From an uncultured Clostridia bacterium (GTDB lineage Bacteria; Bacillota; Clostridia; Lachnospirales; Lachnospiraceae): a DNA stretch of 64,000 bases. A model generated the notes under the pieces. That model saw only the letters and a program-made list of their open reading frames with translations. It was not told the DNA's origin and ran no database searches. Positions 8,609-17,802 of the stretch are shown piece by piece (the first letter of the stretch is position 1; every line of letters starts with the position of its first letter). The stretch covers positions 62,001 through 126,000 of the forward strand of contig CAOKDX010000001.1 of NCBI GenBank assembly GCA_948467395.1. Direction: 5' to 3'. The translations under genes and the position numbers were made by a program.

Positions 8609-10495
8609 ATGGTAATGAAACCGATGAAGAAAAAGGAAACCATTAGAGAAAGAAAGACCATTGGGACGCTGCTGCCGGTTATTCTCGTGCTGGCGGTGGT
8701 CCCCCTGGTCTGCATTATCCATAAATATGACAGCGGCCTGCAGAGCCAGCCGTGGTTTTCCCAGGCAGGCACGGTCTACGATTTCTTTTTGTATTACAAA
8801 TCCCGGTTGCTGCTTCTGATCGGGGTGGTGCTTGCCTGCATGGCAGGAGGCTATCTTTATGGTAAGAAAGAAACCGTATTCCGGGATGACAGCTCCCGTT
8901 TCGTCATGATCTGTCTTGGATGCTTTGTTGTCTTCTCGCTGGCGTCTGTTCTGTTTGCCTACAGCCCGGGCGAGGCATTCTGGGGAGGCTATGAGCAGTG
9001 GGAAGGATTCGTGGTTCTTTTTTCTTATGCCGCAATTTTCCTCTTCACCTATGCCTTTCTGCACCATGAAGAAGAAATTTATATCCTGCTGGGCGCCTTT
9101 GCCGTGGGAGCTCTGATCGTAGGCGTCCTGGGGGCGTTTCAGGCGGCGGGATATGACTATATGAAAAGCGGCTGGATGCATGCCATCCTGACTTCGCTGG
9201 AGGCTTCTGTACTGAAGGTGAAGGTGAGCCTGAATTTTGAAGAGGGGATGGTGTATTCCACTCTCTACAATCCGAACTACATCGGTTCTTATGCCGCTCT
9301 CGTGCTGCCGGTGATGGCAGGGCTGGCGGTCTGGTCGAAAAGGATCTGGATGAAAGCCGTGGCGGCGCTCACCGTGGCGGTCACGCTGATATCCCTCTAT
9401 TTCTCCCTCTCCTTTACCGGTTTTATCGGTCTCGGGGCATCTTTGGTTATGCTGGCCGTATTCTGTGTGCCTGTGCTGATAAAGAAGCCGAGGATTGGTT
9501 TTTCTGTTCTCGGGGGGGTGGTGGCTGCCGCTGTGCTCCTGATAGCAGTGAGGCCGGCCTTTCTTGACAAAATGTGGAACCGCCTGACCCAGACCACCAT
9601 GGCACAGGGGACTCATATGATAGAAGAATTATTTATCAGGGACGGAAAACTGGTGGTCAGGACAAGTTCCGGCGGACAGGCGGAGCTTGGCATTTCCTAT
9701 CAGGACGGTTTTCTGTATGAGGTGCAGGATGAACAGAAATACCAGGCGGTGGAGAAAAACGATCTCTCCCACACTATGGTACTGACGCTAAGGGACAATG
9801 AGGCCCTGCATTTCTCACAGGCTTCGGCGGAATATGAGGGCAGGACGTATCCGATGCTGATCGTCAGCGGCGGAGGCGACAGCTGGAGCTTTCTGTGGAG
9901 AAAGGATCGGCTGATCTACCAGAACATCTTTGGCAAGCTGGACGAATTGCAGGAGATCCCGCATTTCGGATTTGAAAACAACATGTCTCTTGCCAATGGC
10001 CGCGGGTATATCTGGTCCCGAACATTCCCGCTGCTGCCAAAGCACATACTGGTGGGAGCCGGGGCGGATAACTTCGTCTATGAGTTCCCCAATCACGATT
10101 ATGTCGGCAAGAGAAATAACGGCTTTGAGGCACAGATTATGTCCAAACCGCATAATATGTATCTGCAGGTATGGGTTCAGGACGGTCTGATCGCCCTGCT
10201 GGGGATGCTGGGAATCTTTCTGCTGTACGCTGTCGACACCTTCCGGCAGTATTTTGCCAGAGGCAGGAAGGGCTTTCTGCCCAATATAGGGATCTGCGTG
10301 TTTCTGGGAATCACAGGATATATGGTGGCAGGGCTGGCCAACGATGCCACCATTTCGGTGGCCCCGCTGTACTGGGCGCTGCTGGGCATTGGCTTTTCCA
10401 TTAACCGTATGGCGGCGGCAGAAAACCCCGCAGCCAGTTCCGGCAAGCCATCCGGCCCTGTGGCCGGTGGGACTAAAAAAGCCGGAAAACGGTAA
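8609..10495 (+). CDS. O-antigen ligase/polymerase family (Wzy_C) membrane protein with a soluble insert
   Basis: The protein (628 residues) has about a dozen hydrophobic segments, starting LLPVILVLAVVPLVCII (21-37). It carries the Wzy_C motifs GRGYIWSR (464-471), GAGADNF (483-489) and SKPHNMYLQVW (512-522), where the His-Asn pair is typical of O-antigen ligases and polymerases. These enzymes transfer lipid-linked glycans outside the membrane. The odd part is a roughly 120-residue hydrophilic, strand-rich region (335-455) between the membrane core and the GRGYIW motif. In a Gram-positive this may act on a surface polysaccharide or glycoprotein; the acceptor is unknown. Confidence 0.85.
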   Translation: MVMKPMKKKETIRERKTIGTLLPVILVLAVVPLVCIIHKYDSGLQSQPWFSQAGTVYDFFLYYKSRLLLLIGVVLACMAGGYLYGKKETVFRDDSSRFVMICLGCFVVFSLASVLFAYSPGEAFWGGYEQWEGFVVLFSYAAIFLFTYAFLHHEEEIYILLGAFAVGALIVGVLGAFQAAGYDYMKSGWMHAILTSLEASVLKVKVSLNFEEGMVYSTLYNPNYIGSYAALVLPVMAGLAVWSKRIWMKAVAALTVAVTLISLYFSLSFTGFIGLGASLVMLAVFCVPVLIKKPRIGFSVLGGVVAAAVLLIAVRPAFLDKMWNRLTQTTMAQGTHMIEELFIRDGKLVVRTSSGGQAELGISYQDGFLYEVQDEQKYQAVEKNDLSHTMVLTLRDNEALHFSQASAEYEGRTYPMLIVSGGGDSWSFLWRKDRLIYQNIFGKLDELQEIPHFGFENNMSLANGRGYIWSRTFPLLPKHILVGAGADNFVYEFPNHDYVGKRNNGFEAQIMSKPHNMYLQVWVQDGLIALLGMLGIFLLYAVDTFRQYFARGRKGFLPNIGICVFLGITGYMVAGLANDATISVAPLYWALLGIGFSINRMAAAENPAASSGKPSGPVAGGTKKAGKR

Positions 10496-10502
10496 TCTTA
10501 TA

Positions 10503-10531
10503 TTGAAAATAAGTCTGTGTTGTGCTATGAT
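10503..10531 (+). promoter_or_regulatory. Sigma-A promoter of scfA
   Basis: TTGAAA (10503-10508) and TATGAT (10526-10531) are separated by 17 bases and lie about 56 bases before the scfA start. The SCIFF genes therefore have their own strong promoter rather than depending on the upstream membrane-protein gene. Confidence 0.75.
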
Positions 10532-10587
10532 AGTAAATACTTATCGAGTAAAAAGCGGGAGTAGATTCCCCGGAAAGGACATTTATC

Positions 10588-10737
10588 ATGAAAAGAATTA
10601 AGACCCTGACAACTAAAAATCTGAAAGAATCCATGAAGAAGGGCGGATGCGGCGAGTGCCAGACATCCTGCCAGTCTGCGTGCAAGACATCCTGTACCGT
10701 AGGCAATCAGACCTGTGAACACAGTCCGGCCCTGTGA
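10588..10737 (+). CDS. scfA: SCIFF ribosomally made peptide precursor (six cysteines in forty-five residues)
   Basis: This short gene encodes 49 residues: a Lys-rich leader beginning MKRIKTLTTKNLKESMKKGG, then a core with six cysteines at positions 21, 24, 28, 32, 36 and 43. That is the SCIFF family pattern, a nearly universal peptide in Clostridia. Its partner radical SAM enzyme forms Cys-to-Thr thioether (sactipeptide/ranthipeptide) links; the core here has Thr residues after several cysteines. GAAAGGA lies upstream at good spacing. The maturase gene follows after about 110 bases, across a strong hairpin. The biological role of the mature peptide is not settled. Confidence 0.95.
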   Translation: MKRIKTLTTKNLKESMKKGGCGECQTSCQSACKTSCTVGNQTCEHSPAL

Positions 10738-10763
10738 CCGGATCGGATTATATTCAGTCCGGC

Positions 10764-10806
10764 GGCGCCGGTCCGGCCCTGTTCTGTCAGGGTGCGGCCT
10801 GGCGCC
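10764..10806 (+). promoter_or_regulatory. Strong hairpin between scfA and scfB (likely attenuator or processing structure)
   Basis: GGCGCC (10764-10769) pairs with GGCGCC (10801-10806), and inside it CCCTG pairs with CAGGG around a TTCTGT loop, with further GC pairs between. It has no T-run, so partial termination or mRNA stabilisation of scfA is more likely than full termination. It would keep peptide levels above maturase levels. Confidence 0.55.
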
Positions 10807-10846
10807 GTCAAAAGGTGCGCCGAATATGCGCACGCGTGGAGGAAAC

Positions 10847-12241
10847 ATGATACATCAATTTAAAAACAACGGATATAATATTGTATTAGATGTCAACAGC
10901 GGATCGGTCCATGTGGTAGACGATGTGGTCTATGATGTACTGGAACAGATGGACGAAAGCGATGAACATAGATATGACGATGAGAAATTCCGGGAGATTT
11001 CCGGAAATATAATTCAAAAATACGGAGCACAGGGCGTCGATGAACAAGAGATGAAGGAGATTTTTGGGGACCTAAAGGAACTGGAGGACAGCGGCGCCCT
11101 GTTTGCCCGGGATGTATACCGGGACGGCGTTATTGATTTCAGGAAACGCCAGACTGTGGTGAAGGCGCTCTGTCTGCATATTGCCCACGACTGTAATCTT
11201 GCCTGCCGGTACTGTTTCGCCGGCGAGGGGGAATATAAGGGCGACCGCTCCCTGATGAGCTTTGAGGTGGGGAAGAAGGCATTGGATTTCCTTGTTGCGA
11301 ATTCCGGCAGCCGCCGGAATCTGGAGGTGGATTTCTTCGGGGGGGAGCCCCTTTTAAATTTCGACGTCGTGAAGCGTCTGGTTGCATACGGGCGCGGAAT
11401 CGAGAAGGAACGGGACAAACATTTTCGTTTTACCCTGACGACCAACGGCGTTCTGCTAAATGATGAGGTGGTAGAATTTGCCAGCCGGGAGATGGATAAT
11501 ATTGTTCTCAGCATTGACGGACGAAAGGAAGTTCATGATCATATGCGGCCCTTTAAGAATGGAAGCGGCAGCTATGACCTGATCCTGGAAAAATTTAAGA
11601 AGGTAGCGGAATCCCGCGGCCAGGAACGTTATTATGTGAGAGGTACATTTACCCATTACAATCTGGACTTTGTGAAGGACGTCCTGAGCCTTGCCGACGC
11701 GGGATTTAAACAGATCTCGGTGGAACCTGTGGTGGCGGGGCCGGAGGAGCCGTATGCCATCCGGGAGGAAGATATTCCTGTGATCTGTGAAGGCTATGAT
11801 GAGCTGGCAAGGGAGATGCTGCACCGGCGGAGGGAAGGGAGAGGATTTAATTTCTTTCATTATATGATCGATCTCAGCGGCGGTCCCTGTGTGTATAAGC
11901 GGCTGTCGGGGTGCGGCTCCGGCACGGAGTATCTGGCTGTGACGCCCTGGGGGGATCTGTATCCCTGCCACCAGTTTGTGGGAGAGGAGAAATTCTGTCT
12001 TGGCAATGTGGAAGAGGGGATTCGGAATACCGGTCTGCAGGATACCTTTAAATTGTGCAATGTGTACGCAAAGGAAGAATGCAGGGATTGTTTTGCCAGA
12101 TTTTACTGCAGCGGCGGATGTGCGGCGAATGCCTATCACTGCCATGGGGATATCAATAAGCCGTACGGGATAGGGTGTGAGCTGCAGCGAAAGCGGGTAG
12201 AATGCGCCATTATGCTCCAGGCGGCGTATGACGCCGAATAG
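10847..12241 (+). CDS. scfB: SCIFF radical SAM maturase with SPASM domain
   Basis: This 464-residue enzyme is the thioether-forming maturase of the SCIFF peptide. The N-terminal region (about 1-95) looks like the peptide-recognition (RRE-like) part. The radical SAM cluster motif is CNLACRYC (Cys116, 120, 123). FFGGEPLLNF is the GGE SAM site. The C-terminus carries a cysteine-rich SPASM domain (YPCHQF, EECRDCFARFYCSGGC) for auxiliary iron-sulfur clusters. The ATG at 10847 has GGAGG five bases upstream, which favours it over in-frame starts further upstream. It lies directly after scfA, the standard arrangement. Confidence 0.95.
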   Translation: MIHQFKNNGYNIVLDVNSGSVHVVDDVVYDVLEQMDESDEHRYDDEKFREISGNIIQKYGAQGVDEQEMKEIFGDLKELEDSGALFARDVYRDGVIDFRKRQTVVKALCLHIAHDCNLACRYCFAGEGEYKGDRSLMSFEVGKKALDFLVANSGSRRNLEVDFFGGEPLLNFDVVKRLVAYGRGIEKERDKHFRFTLTTNGVLLNDEVVEFASREMDNIVLSIDGRKEVHDHMRPFKNGSGSYDLILEKFKKVAESRGQERYYVRGTFTHYNLDFVKDVLSLADAGFKQISVEPVVAGPEEPYAIREEDIPVICEGYDELAREMLHRRREGRGFNFFHYMIDLSGGPCVYKRLSGCGSGTEYLAVTPWGDLYPCHQFVGEEKFCLGNVEEGIRNTGLQDTFKLCNVYAKEECRDCFARFYCSGGCAANAYHCHGDINKPYGIGCELQRKRVECAIMLQAAYDAE

Positions 12242-12272
12242 GAGCTGGGAAAATATTTTTGAAAAAAAGACT

Positions 12273-12300
12273 TTGAATTATTGTAAAATCAGTTTATAAT
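12273..12300 (+). promoter_or_regulatory. Sigma-A promoter of the mbl-flagellar operon
   Basis: TTGAAT (12273-12278) and a consensus TATAAT (12295-12300) are 16 bases apart, about 62 bases before the mbl GTG. It looks like a housekeeping promoter, not a sigma-D motility promoter. Confidence 0.7.
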
Positions 12301-12362
12301 AAGAGTATGTGTATGCTAATTTGGGAATAATGTACAGGAGATAGAGAAAGGAGATTAGTATC

Positions 12363-13364
12363 GTGGCTTTTGATATTGGAATAGATCTGGGTACGGCAAG
12401 TATCCTGGTGTATGTAAAGGGAAAAGGCGTGGTCCTGAAAGAGCCCAGCGTGGTTGCTTTCGACAGGGATACCAACAGGATCAAAGCGATCGGTGAAGAA
12501 GCGCGTCTTATGCTCGGACGTACACCGGGCAATATCGTTGCGGTCCGTCCTCTCCGTCAGGGTGTGATATCCGATTATACCGTGACAGAGAAGATGCTCA
12601 AATATTTTATTCAAAAAGCGGTGGGAAAACAGAGATTTCGCAAGCCACTGATCAGTATCTGTGTACCGAGCCAGGTCACGGAGGTAGAGCGTAAGGCAGT
12701 AGAGGATGCTGCTTTTCAGGCGGGAGCACGGGATGTAAAGATTATTGAGGAGCCTATTGCGGCGGCCATCGGCGCGGGGATTGATATTGCCAGACCCTGC
12801 GGCAATATGATAGTGGATATAGGAGGCGGAACATCGGATATCGCTGTGATCTCCCTTGGGGGGACGGTAGTCAGCACATCCATTAAGATTGCGGGCGATG
12901 ACTTTGATGACGCCATTGTCAGATATATGAGAAAGAAACACAATCTGCTGATTGGCGAGAGAACAGCAGAGGATATTAAGATCCGGATTGGATCCGCGTA
13001 TCCGCGGCCAGAGAGCGTGTCTGTGGATGTGCGCGGACGGAATCTGGTAACCGGACTTCCCAAAACGATCACTGTGACCTCGGAGGAGACGGAAGAGGCC
13101 CTGAAGGACACGACTTCACAGATTGTTGAGGCAGTGCACAGCGTACTGGAGAAAACTCCGCCGGAGCTGGCTGCCGATATTGCAGACCGGGGCATCGTGC
13201 TTACGGGAGGCGGAAGTCTGCTGTATGGCCTGGAGGAGCTTATTGAATCCAAGACCGGCATCACAACGATGACAGCAGAAGAACCAATGACAGCAGTAGC
13301 CATTGGAACCGGCAAATATGTTGAGTTCCTCAGCGGCACAGCGAACGGTCCCGAGGAGGCGTAG
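12363..13364 (+). CDS. mbl: MreB/Mbl-type rod-shape cytoskeletal protein
   Basis: This 333-residue protein is a bacterial actin that guides lateral cell-wall synthesis at the membrane. It shows the actin-fold phosphate and nucleotide motifs: DLGTASILVYVKG at the N-terminus, VDIGGGTSDIAVISLGG near residue 160, and GIVLTGGGSLLYGLEELI near residue 285. The start is GTG at 12363 with AAAGGAG upstream. The order mbl-flhO-flhP is the same as in Bacillus subtilis, which supports the Mbl assignment over MreB proper. Protein sequence alone cannot separate the paralogues. Confidence 0.9.
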   Translation: MAFDIGIDLGTASILVYVKGKGVVLKEPSVVAFDRDTNRIKAIGEEARLMLGRTPGNIVAVRPLRQGVISDYTVTEKMLKYFIQKAVGKQRFRKPLISICVPSQVTEVERKAVEDAAFQAGARDVKIIEEPIAAAIGAGIDIARPCGNMIVDIGGGTSDIAVISLGGTVVSTSIKIAGDDFDDAIVRYMRKKHNLLIGERTAEDIKIRIGSAYPRPESVSVDVRGRNLVTGLPKTITVTSEETEEALKDTTSQIVEAVHSVLEKTPPELAADIADRGIVLTGGGSLLYGLEELIESKTGITTMTAEEPMTAVAIGTGKYVEFLSGTANGPEEA

Positions 13365-13406
13365 GGACCGGGGATATATTACTAAAAAAAGAAAGGAAGG
13401 TATGGT

Positions 13407-14186
13407 ATGCTGAGAGGTCTTTACACTGCATGGACAGGGATGGTCAACGATCAGAAGAGGCTGGATGTTATTTCCAATAACATGGCGAATTCCGATACCA
13501 TTGGCTATAAGGACGAACGCGTGACAAGCCAGGCGTTTGACCAGGTACTCGGAATCAAAATAAGAGATGGATCTCAGGCGTATCACAATCAGGCAATCGG
13601 AAGATTTAGTCTGGGTGTGAAGATTGGGGAAGTTTACACCGATTATTCCCAGGGCTCACTGAGGGAGACCGGGAATACATATGATGTGACTTTGAGCGGC
13701 AAAGGTTTCTTTACTGTCAATGTGGTTGACGGCAATGGAGTGACCCATACCCGCTATACCCGGAACGGACAATTTCATCTGACGAAGGATGGCTTTCTGG
13801 TAGATAAGGAGGGCAACCGTGTGCAGGGAGAGGGCGGCGACATTGTCATTGATCCGTCGGCCAGAAAGGTAAGTATATCCAGCACAGGTCAGATCGTCGC
13901 AGACGGGCAGGAAGTGGATACATTGCAGATAGCGGATTTTCAGGATTACGACTATCTGGCGAAATATGGAGATACAATGTATGAACCGGTGGACGGAGCC
14001 ACAATGATAGAAGCGGAGGCTGAGGTGCTGCAGGGATATACGGAGCAGTCCAACGTGAATGTGATCAAGGAAATGGTGGATCTGATTACGACTACAAGGG
14101 CGTATGAGGCAAATCAGAAGGTGATCCGTTCCTATGACAGTATGTTAGACAGGGCTGCGAATCAGGTAGGCAGACTCTCAGGCTGA
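13407..14186 (+). CDS. flgF: Flagellar hook-basal body rod protein (FlhO/FlgF-like)
   Basis: The protein (259 residues) begins MLRGLYTAWTGMVNDQKRLD and continues VISNNMANSDTIGYK, the conserved N-terminal helix region of axial flagellar proteins. It ends with the matching C-terminal helix (VDLITTTRAYEANQKVIRS). The centre has the rod/hook core (SGKGFFTVNV). It is exported by the flagellar type III system to build the rod. It equals FlhO of B. subtilis in gene order. AAGGAAGG precedes the ATG. Proximal versus distal rod identity is not certain from sequence. Confidence 0.9.
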   Translation: MLRGLYTAWTGMVNDQKRLDVISNNMANSDTIGYKDERVTSQAFDQVLGIKIRDGSQAYHNQAIGRFSLGVKIGEVYTDYSQGSLRETGNTYDVTLSGKGFFTVNVVDGNGVTHTRYTRNGQFHLTKDGFLVDKEGNRVQGEGGDIVIDPSARKVSISSTGQIVADGQEVDTLQIADFQDYDYLAKYGDTMYEPVDGATMIEAEAEVLQGYTEQSNVNVIKEMVDLITTTRAYEANQKVIRSYDSMLDRAANQVGRLSG

Positions 14187-14225
14187 TAGTAACTTTCGTA
14201 ATAGACAAACAGGAGGTGGCGCCAT

Positions 14226-15035
14226 ATGATGCGTGCTTTGTGGACGGCGGCGAGTGGAATGATCGGTCAGCAGACCAATCTGGATGTGATCGCCAACAAT
14301 CTGTCCAATATTTCATCAACAGGATATAAAACACAGGCTGCAGATTTTAAATCGCTGATCTATCAGAATCTGCAGAGAAGGGCAACGACGACTACCGGTG
14401 AGGCTAAGCCGGTGGGGGCTCAGGTGGGACTGGGTACCAGAGTGGCATCCATATCATCGGATTTTACACAGGGAAATCTCCTTGCTTCCAATGGAGCATT
14501 TGATTATGCCATCCAGGGGGAGGGATTTTTCATGGTAAGGACAAATGATGGATCCACGGCGTATACGAGAAATGGTCATTTCATTATGGCAGTGACCAAC
14601 GACGGCCTTGCCCTGACAGACAGCGAGGGGAATCCGGTACTGGATACCGACGGAAATCCCATTACCCTGCCGGCTACATACCGCTCGTCCAAGATACAGG
14701 TGGATCAGTTTGGTAATATGGCTTATCCGGATGCCAACAATAACCCGCAGTACATCGGGATTCAGATTGGTCTGGCCCATTTCCCCAATGCCGGGGGACT
14801 GGATAAGATCTCAGCTTCCAATTATGCCCAGTCAGAGGCATCTGGGGTGGCGACGATCTACACGGCACAGGATCTGAACTCCAAGATTGTGTCAGGACGT
14901 CTGGAGGGCTCCAATGTTCAGGCAGCGGATGAGATGGTCAACATGATTATTGCGCAGCGCGCCTACGAAATGAACTCCAAGGCGATCAAGGCATCGGATG
15001 ATATGCTTCAGCAGGCCAATAATCTTCGTTCATAA
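14226..15035 (+). CDS. flgG: Flagellar distal rod protein FlgG (FlhP-like)
   Basis: The product (269 residues) starts MMRALWTAASGMIGQQTNLD and has VIANNLSNISSTGYKTQ, IQGEGFFMVRTNDGSTAYTR and the C-terminal helix VNMIIAQRAYEMNSKAIKA. These are standard FlgG features; FlgG forms the distal rod. AGGAGGTGG precedes the start. It follows the FlhO-like gene by 39 bases, as in the B. subtilis flhO-flhP pair. Confidence 0.93.
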   Translation: MMRALWTAASGMIGQQTNLDVIANNLSNISSTGYKTQAADFKSLIYQNLQRRATTTTGEAKPVGAQVGLGTRVASISSDFTQGNLLASNGAFDYAIQGEGFFMVRTNDGSTAYTRNGHFIMAVTNDGLALTDSEGNPVLDTDGNPITLPATYRSSKIQVDQFGNMAYPDANNNPQYIGIQIGLAHFPNAGGLDKISASNYAQSEASGVATIYTAQDLNSKIVSGRLEGSNVQAADEMVNMIIAQRAYEMNSKAIKASDDMLQQANNLRS

Positions 15036-15056
15036 TGCCAGTAAAGGAGGAAGGCT

Positions 15057-15416
15057 ATGTCAGTTTCATTGGATAATACTTATCTTACCAATTATTCGCT
15101 GGACGCCAATGATCTCACGGCAGATAAGGTCAGCAGCCAGATCAAGGGGGCAAATACGGATGAAGAGACACTGGATGCCTGCAGACAGTTTGAATCCTAT
15201 ATGATCCAGCAGATGTATAAAAATATGGAAAAGGTAGCCAAAGCCTTTTCAGATGATGAGGACAGTGAGGACAGCAGTTCGGATTATGTCGATATGTTTT
15301 CGGACAATTATCTGGAGGAGATTGCGAACAATATGGTATACAGCGGCCAGGGACTTGGGATTGCCGAAAAGCTATATGAATCCATTAAGGCAAATCAGGG
15401 CGAGACTGTGAATTAG
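15057..15416 (+). CDS. flgJ: Rod-binding protein (FlgJ N-terminal domain)
   Basis: The 119-residue protein matches the FlgJ rod-binding domain: CRQFESYMIQQMYKNMEKVA near residues 42-61 and YLEEIANNMVYSGQGLGIAE near 82-101. It lacks the muramidase domain found in proteobacterial FlgJ, so it is the rod-assembly chaperone half only. An acidic stretch (DDEDSEDSSSDYVD) links the two halves. It is the last gene of the flagellar group before a terminator. Confidence 0.85.
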   Translation: MSVSLDNTYLTNYSLDANDLTADKVSSQIKGANTDEETLDACRQFESYMIQQMYKNMEKVAKAFSDDEDSEDSSSDYVDMFSDNYLEEIANNMVYSGQGLGIAEKLYESIKANQGETVN

Positions 15417-15438
15417 TGATTTGTAAGAGGACAGTTTG

Positions 15439-15488
15439 AATACCGCTCAGTCTGCAGAATGAGAGTTTTGGGACTGAACGGTATTTTT
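15439..15488 (+). terminator. Terminator of the mbl-flgJ operon
   Basis: AATACCG (15439-15445) plus TCAGTC pairs with GACTGA plus CGGTATT near 15472-15485, followed by TTTT. It separates the flagellar operon from recD2. Confidence 0.75.
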
Positions 15489-15509
15489 GTATTGTGAATG
15501 GAGATTACG

Positions 15510-17738
15510 ATGGAAGAGAGAAAAGGATATGTTTCCCACATTGTTTTCCGCAATGTGGAAAACGGGTATACGGTATTTGAGCTGGAGGATCCGGAGGGGG
15601 AGACAGAGACCTGTGTGGGAAATTTTCCCTTTATCAGTGAGGGTGAATATGTATGTGTCAGAGGGGAGATTGTAAAACATCCCGTCTATATGGAGCAGCT
15701 GAAGGTGGCGTCCCTGGAGACAAAGGATCCGGATGATCAGGACGCCATGCTGCGGTATCTCTCTTCCGGTGCCATTGCCGGGATACGGGGCGGACTGGCT
15801 AAGAGGATTGTGGACCGGTTTGGCGACAGGACCTTTGAGGTTATAGAGAAGGAACCGGAACGCCTGGCAGAGGTCAAGGGGATCAGTGAGAAGAAAGCCA
15901 TGGCTATCTCCCTCCAGTTTGAGGAAAAGAGAGAAATGCGGAGCGCCATGCTTTTTCTTCAGGAATATGGGATCTCGAACCAGCTGGCAGTGAAGATTTT
16001 TAAAGCCTATGGGGCGGGACTGTATGATGTCGTAAAACAGAACCCATATCAGCTGGCGGAGGACATATCGGGGGTTGGTTTCCGCATTGCGGATGATATC
16101 GCACGCAAGGCCGGATTTGCCATGGATTCTGATTACCGTGTGCGGGCGGGCATATTATATGTGCTGGGCCTTGGCACGGGTGCCGGCTATGTTTATATGC
16201 CGGAGCAGCAGCTCCTGAAGGAGGCCATATACCGGCTGGAGGTGTCCGCCGGGCAGCTGATGGATGTATTGGAACAGATGGCGCTGGAAAAGGCTGTCAT
16301 TGTGACGGAGGAGAGGGATGTGTATCTTCCGGCATTGTTTTATTCGGAGCTGAATTGTGCCCGGATGCTGACGGACCTCAATGTTCCCATAAGCCGGGAT
16401 ACCGGGAACTGTGATGCCGTGATTGATTCTGTGGCAGAGAGGGAGGGGCTGGAGCTGGACGGGCAGCAGAGGACCGCCGTCCGGGAAGCAATGAGCACGG
16501 GGCTGTTAGTGATCACGGGAGGGCCGGGAACGGGCAAGACTACCACCATCAATATGATCATCCGGTGCCTGCGGGAGGCCGGGATGGAAATTCTTCTGGC
16601 GGCTCCTACCGGGCGCGCCGCCAAGCGGATGTCCGAGGCAGCCGGATGCGAGGCACAGACGATACACCGTCTTCTGGAATACAATGGTTCCCTGCTGGAG
16701 GGGGAAAACAGGGAGGAAAATAAGCAGGAGGAGCTTTTTGGAAGAAATGAATGGAATCCCCTGGAAACAGATGTTCTCATTATCGATGAGATGTCCATGG
16801 TGGACATTTATCTTTTTCACAGTCTGCTGAAAGCGGTGGCCGTGGGAACAAGGCTGATCCTGGTGGGAGATGTGAATCAGCTGCCCAGTGTGGGGCCTGG
16901 AAATGTGTTAAAGGATATCATCCGTTCCCACTGCTTTAATGTGGTAAAATTATCCCGGATCTTCCGGCAGGCGGCAGAGAGCGACATTATACTAAATGCC
17001 CACAGGATCAATGACGGCGAGGAAATTGAACTGGATAATAACAGCAGGGATTTCTTCTGCCTGAAAAGGGATGACAGCCATGGAGTCCTGGAGGTCATGC
17101 TCTGGCTGGTGCGGGAGAAGATGCCGGCCTACACGAACTGTACACCCTTTGATGTCCAGGTTCTCACGCCGATGAAAAAGGGGGAGCTTGGCGTATATCG
17201 CTGCAATGAGGTGCTTCAGCGGTATCTCAATCCCGAAAGCCCGGAGAAGAATCAGATGGAGAGCCATGGCCAGCTGTTTCGGGAGGGCGATAAGGTGATG
17301 CAGACGAAGAACAATTACCAGATCAAGTGGGAGATCAGGGGCGGCAGCCAGATGGTGATCGAGGAGGGGAGCGGCGTATTTAATGGAGACTGTGGCGTTA
17401 TTACGGAAATAGATTTGTTTAATAAGGAAATCACGGTCTGCTTCGACGATGAAAAATATGTCTCCTATCCCCAGGGCAATATGGATGAGCTGGAGCTTGC
17501 CTATGCCATTACCATACATAAATCCCAGGGCAGCGAATATCCGGCGGTGGTGCTGCCCCTGCTGGCGGGGCCAAGACCGCTGATGAACCGGAATATCCTG
17601 TATACGGCAGTGACACGGGGAAGAAAGTGCGTAACCATTGTGGGAAGCCGCGACACCGTGCGGGGGATGATCCAAAACAAATCAGAACAGATGAGATATT
17701 CGTCTCTGGCAGAGAGGATAGTGGAAATGCAAAAGTGA
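15510..17738 (+). CDS. recD2: ATP-dependent 5'-3' DNA helicase RecD2
   Basis: The protein (742 residues) is a RecD2 (YrrC) SF1B helicase, which acts without RecBC in Firmicutes and helps replication forks and repair. It has an N-terminal OB-like region, helix-hairpin-helix repeats (SSGAIAGIRGGLAKRIVDRF and LAEVKGISEKKA), Walker A GGPGTGKTT near residue 337, Walker B LIIDEMSMVD, and the C-terminal UvrD-like AITIHKSQGSEYP. An ATG at 15510 has GGAG nine bases upstream and is preferred over the ATG at 15498, which has no ribosome binding site. Confidence 0.95.
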   Translation: MEERKGYVSHIVFRNVENGYTVFELEDPEGETETCVGNFPFISEGEYVCVRGEIVKHPVYMEQLKVASLETKDPDDQDAMLRYLSSGAIAGIRGGLAKRIVDRFGDRTFEVIEKEPERLAEVKGISEKKAMAISLQFEEKREMRSAMLFLQEYGISNQLAVKIFKAYGAGLYDVVKQNPYQLAEDISGVGFRIADDIARKAGFAMDSDYRVRAGILYVLGLGTGAGYVYMPEQQLLKEAIYRLEVSAGQLMDVLEQMALEKAVIVTEERDVYLPALFYSELNCARMLTDLNVPISRDTGNCDAVIDSVAEREGLELDGQQRTAVREAMSTGLLVITGGPGTGKTTTINMIIRCLREAGMEILLAAPTGRAAKRMSEAAGCEAQTIHRLLEYNGSLLEGENREENKQEELFGRNEWNPLETDVLIIDEMSMVDIYLFHSLLKAVAVGTRLILVGDVNQLPSVGPGNVLKDIIRSHCFNVVKLSRIFRQAAESDIILNAHRINDGEEIELDNNSRDFFCLKRDDSHGVLEVMLWLVREKMPAYTNCTPFDVQVLTPMKKGELGVYRCNEVLQRYLNPESPEKNQMESHGQLFREGDKVMQTKNNYQIKWEIRGGSQMVIEEGSGVFNGDCGVITEIDLFNKEITVCFDDEKYVSYPQGNMDELELAYAITIHKSQGSEYPAVVLPLLAGPRPLMNRNILYTAVTRGRKCVTIVGSRDTVRGMIQNKSEQMRYSSLAERIVEMQK

Positions 17739-17802
17739 AAAAAATATAGTGCAAAATGCAGATAAATTTGTTATGATAGAGGGAGAGAGTCAGGGTAGGA
17801 GA

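Noticed and set aside
7805-9616. 603-codon open frame on the minus strand opposite the patatin and O-antigen-ligase-like genes
   Set aside because: Its product is rich in His, Gln and Arg with no domain, it has no ribosome binding site, and both plus-strand genes have clear family motifs.
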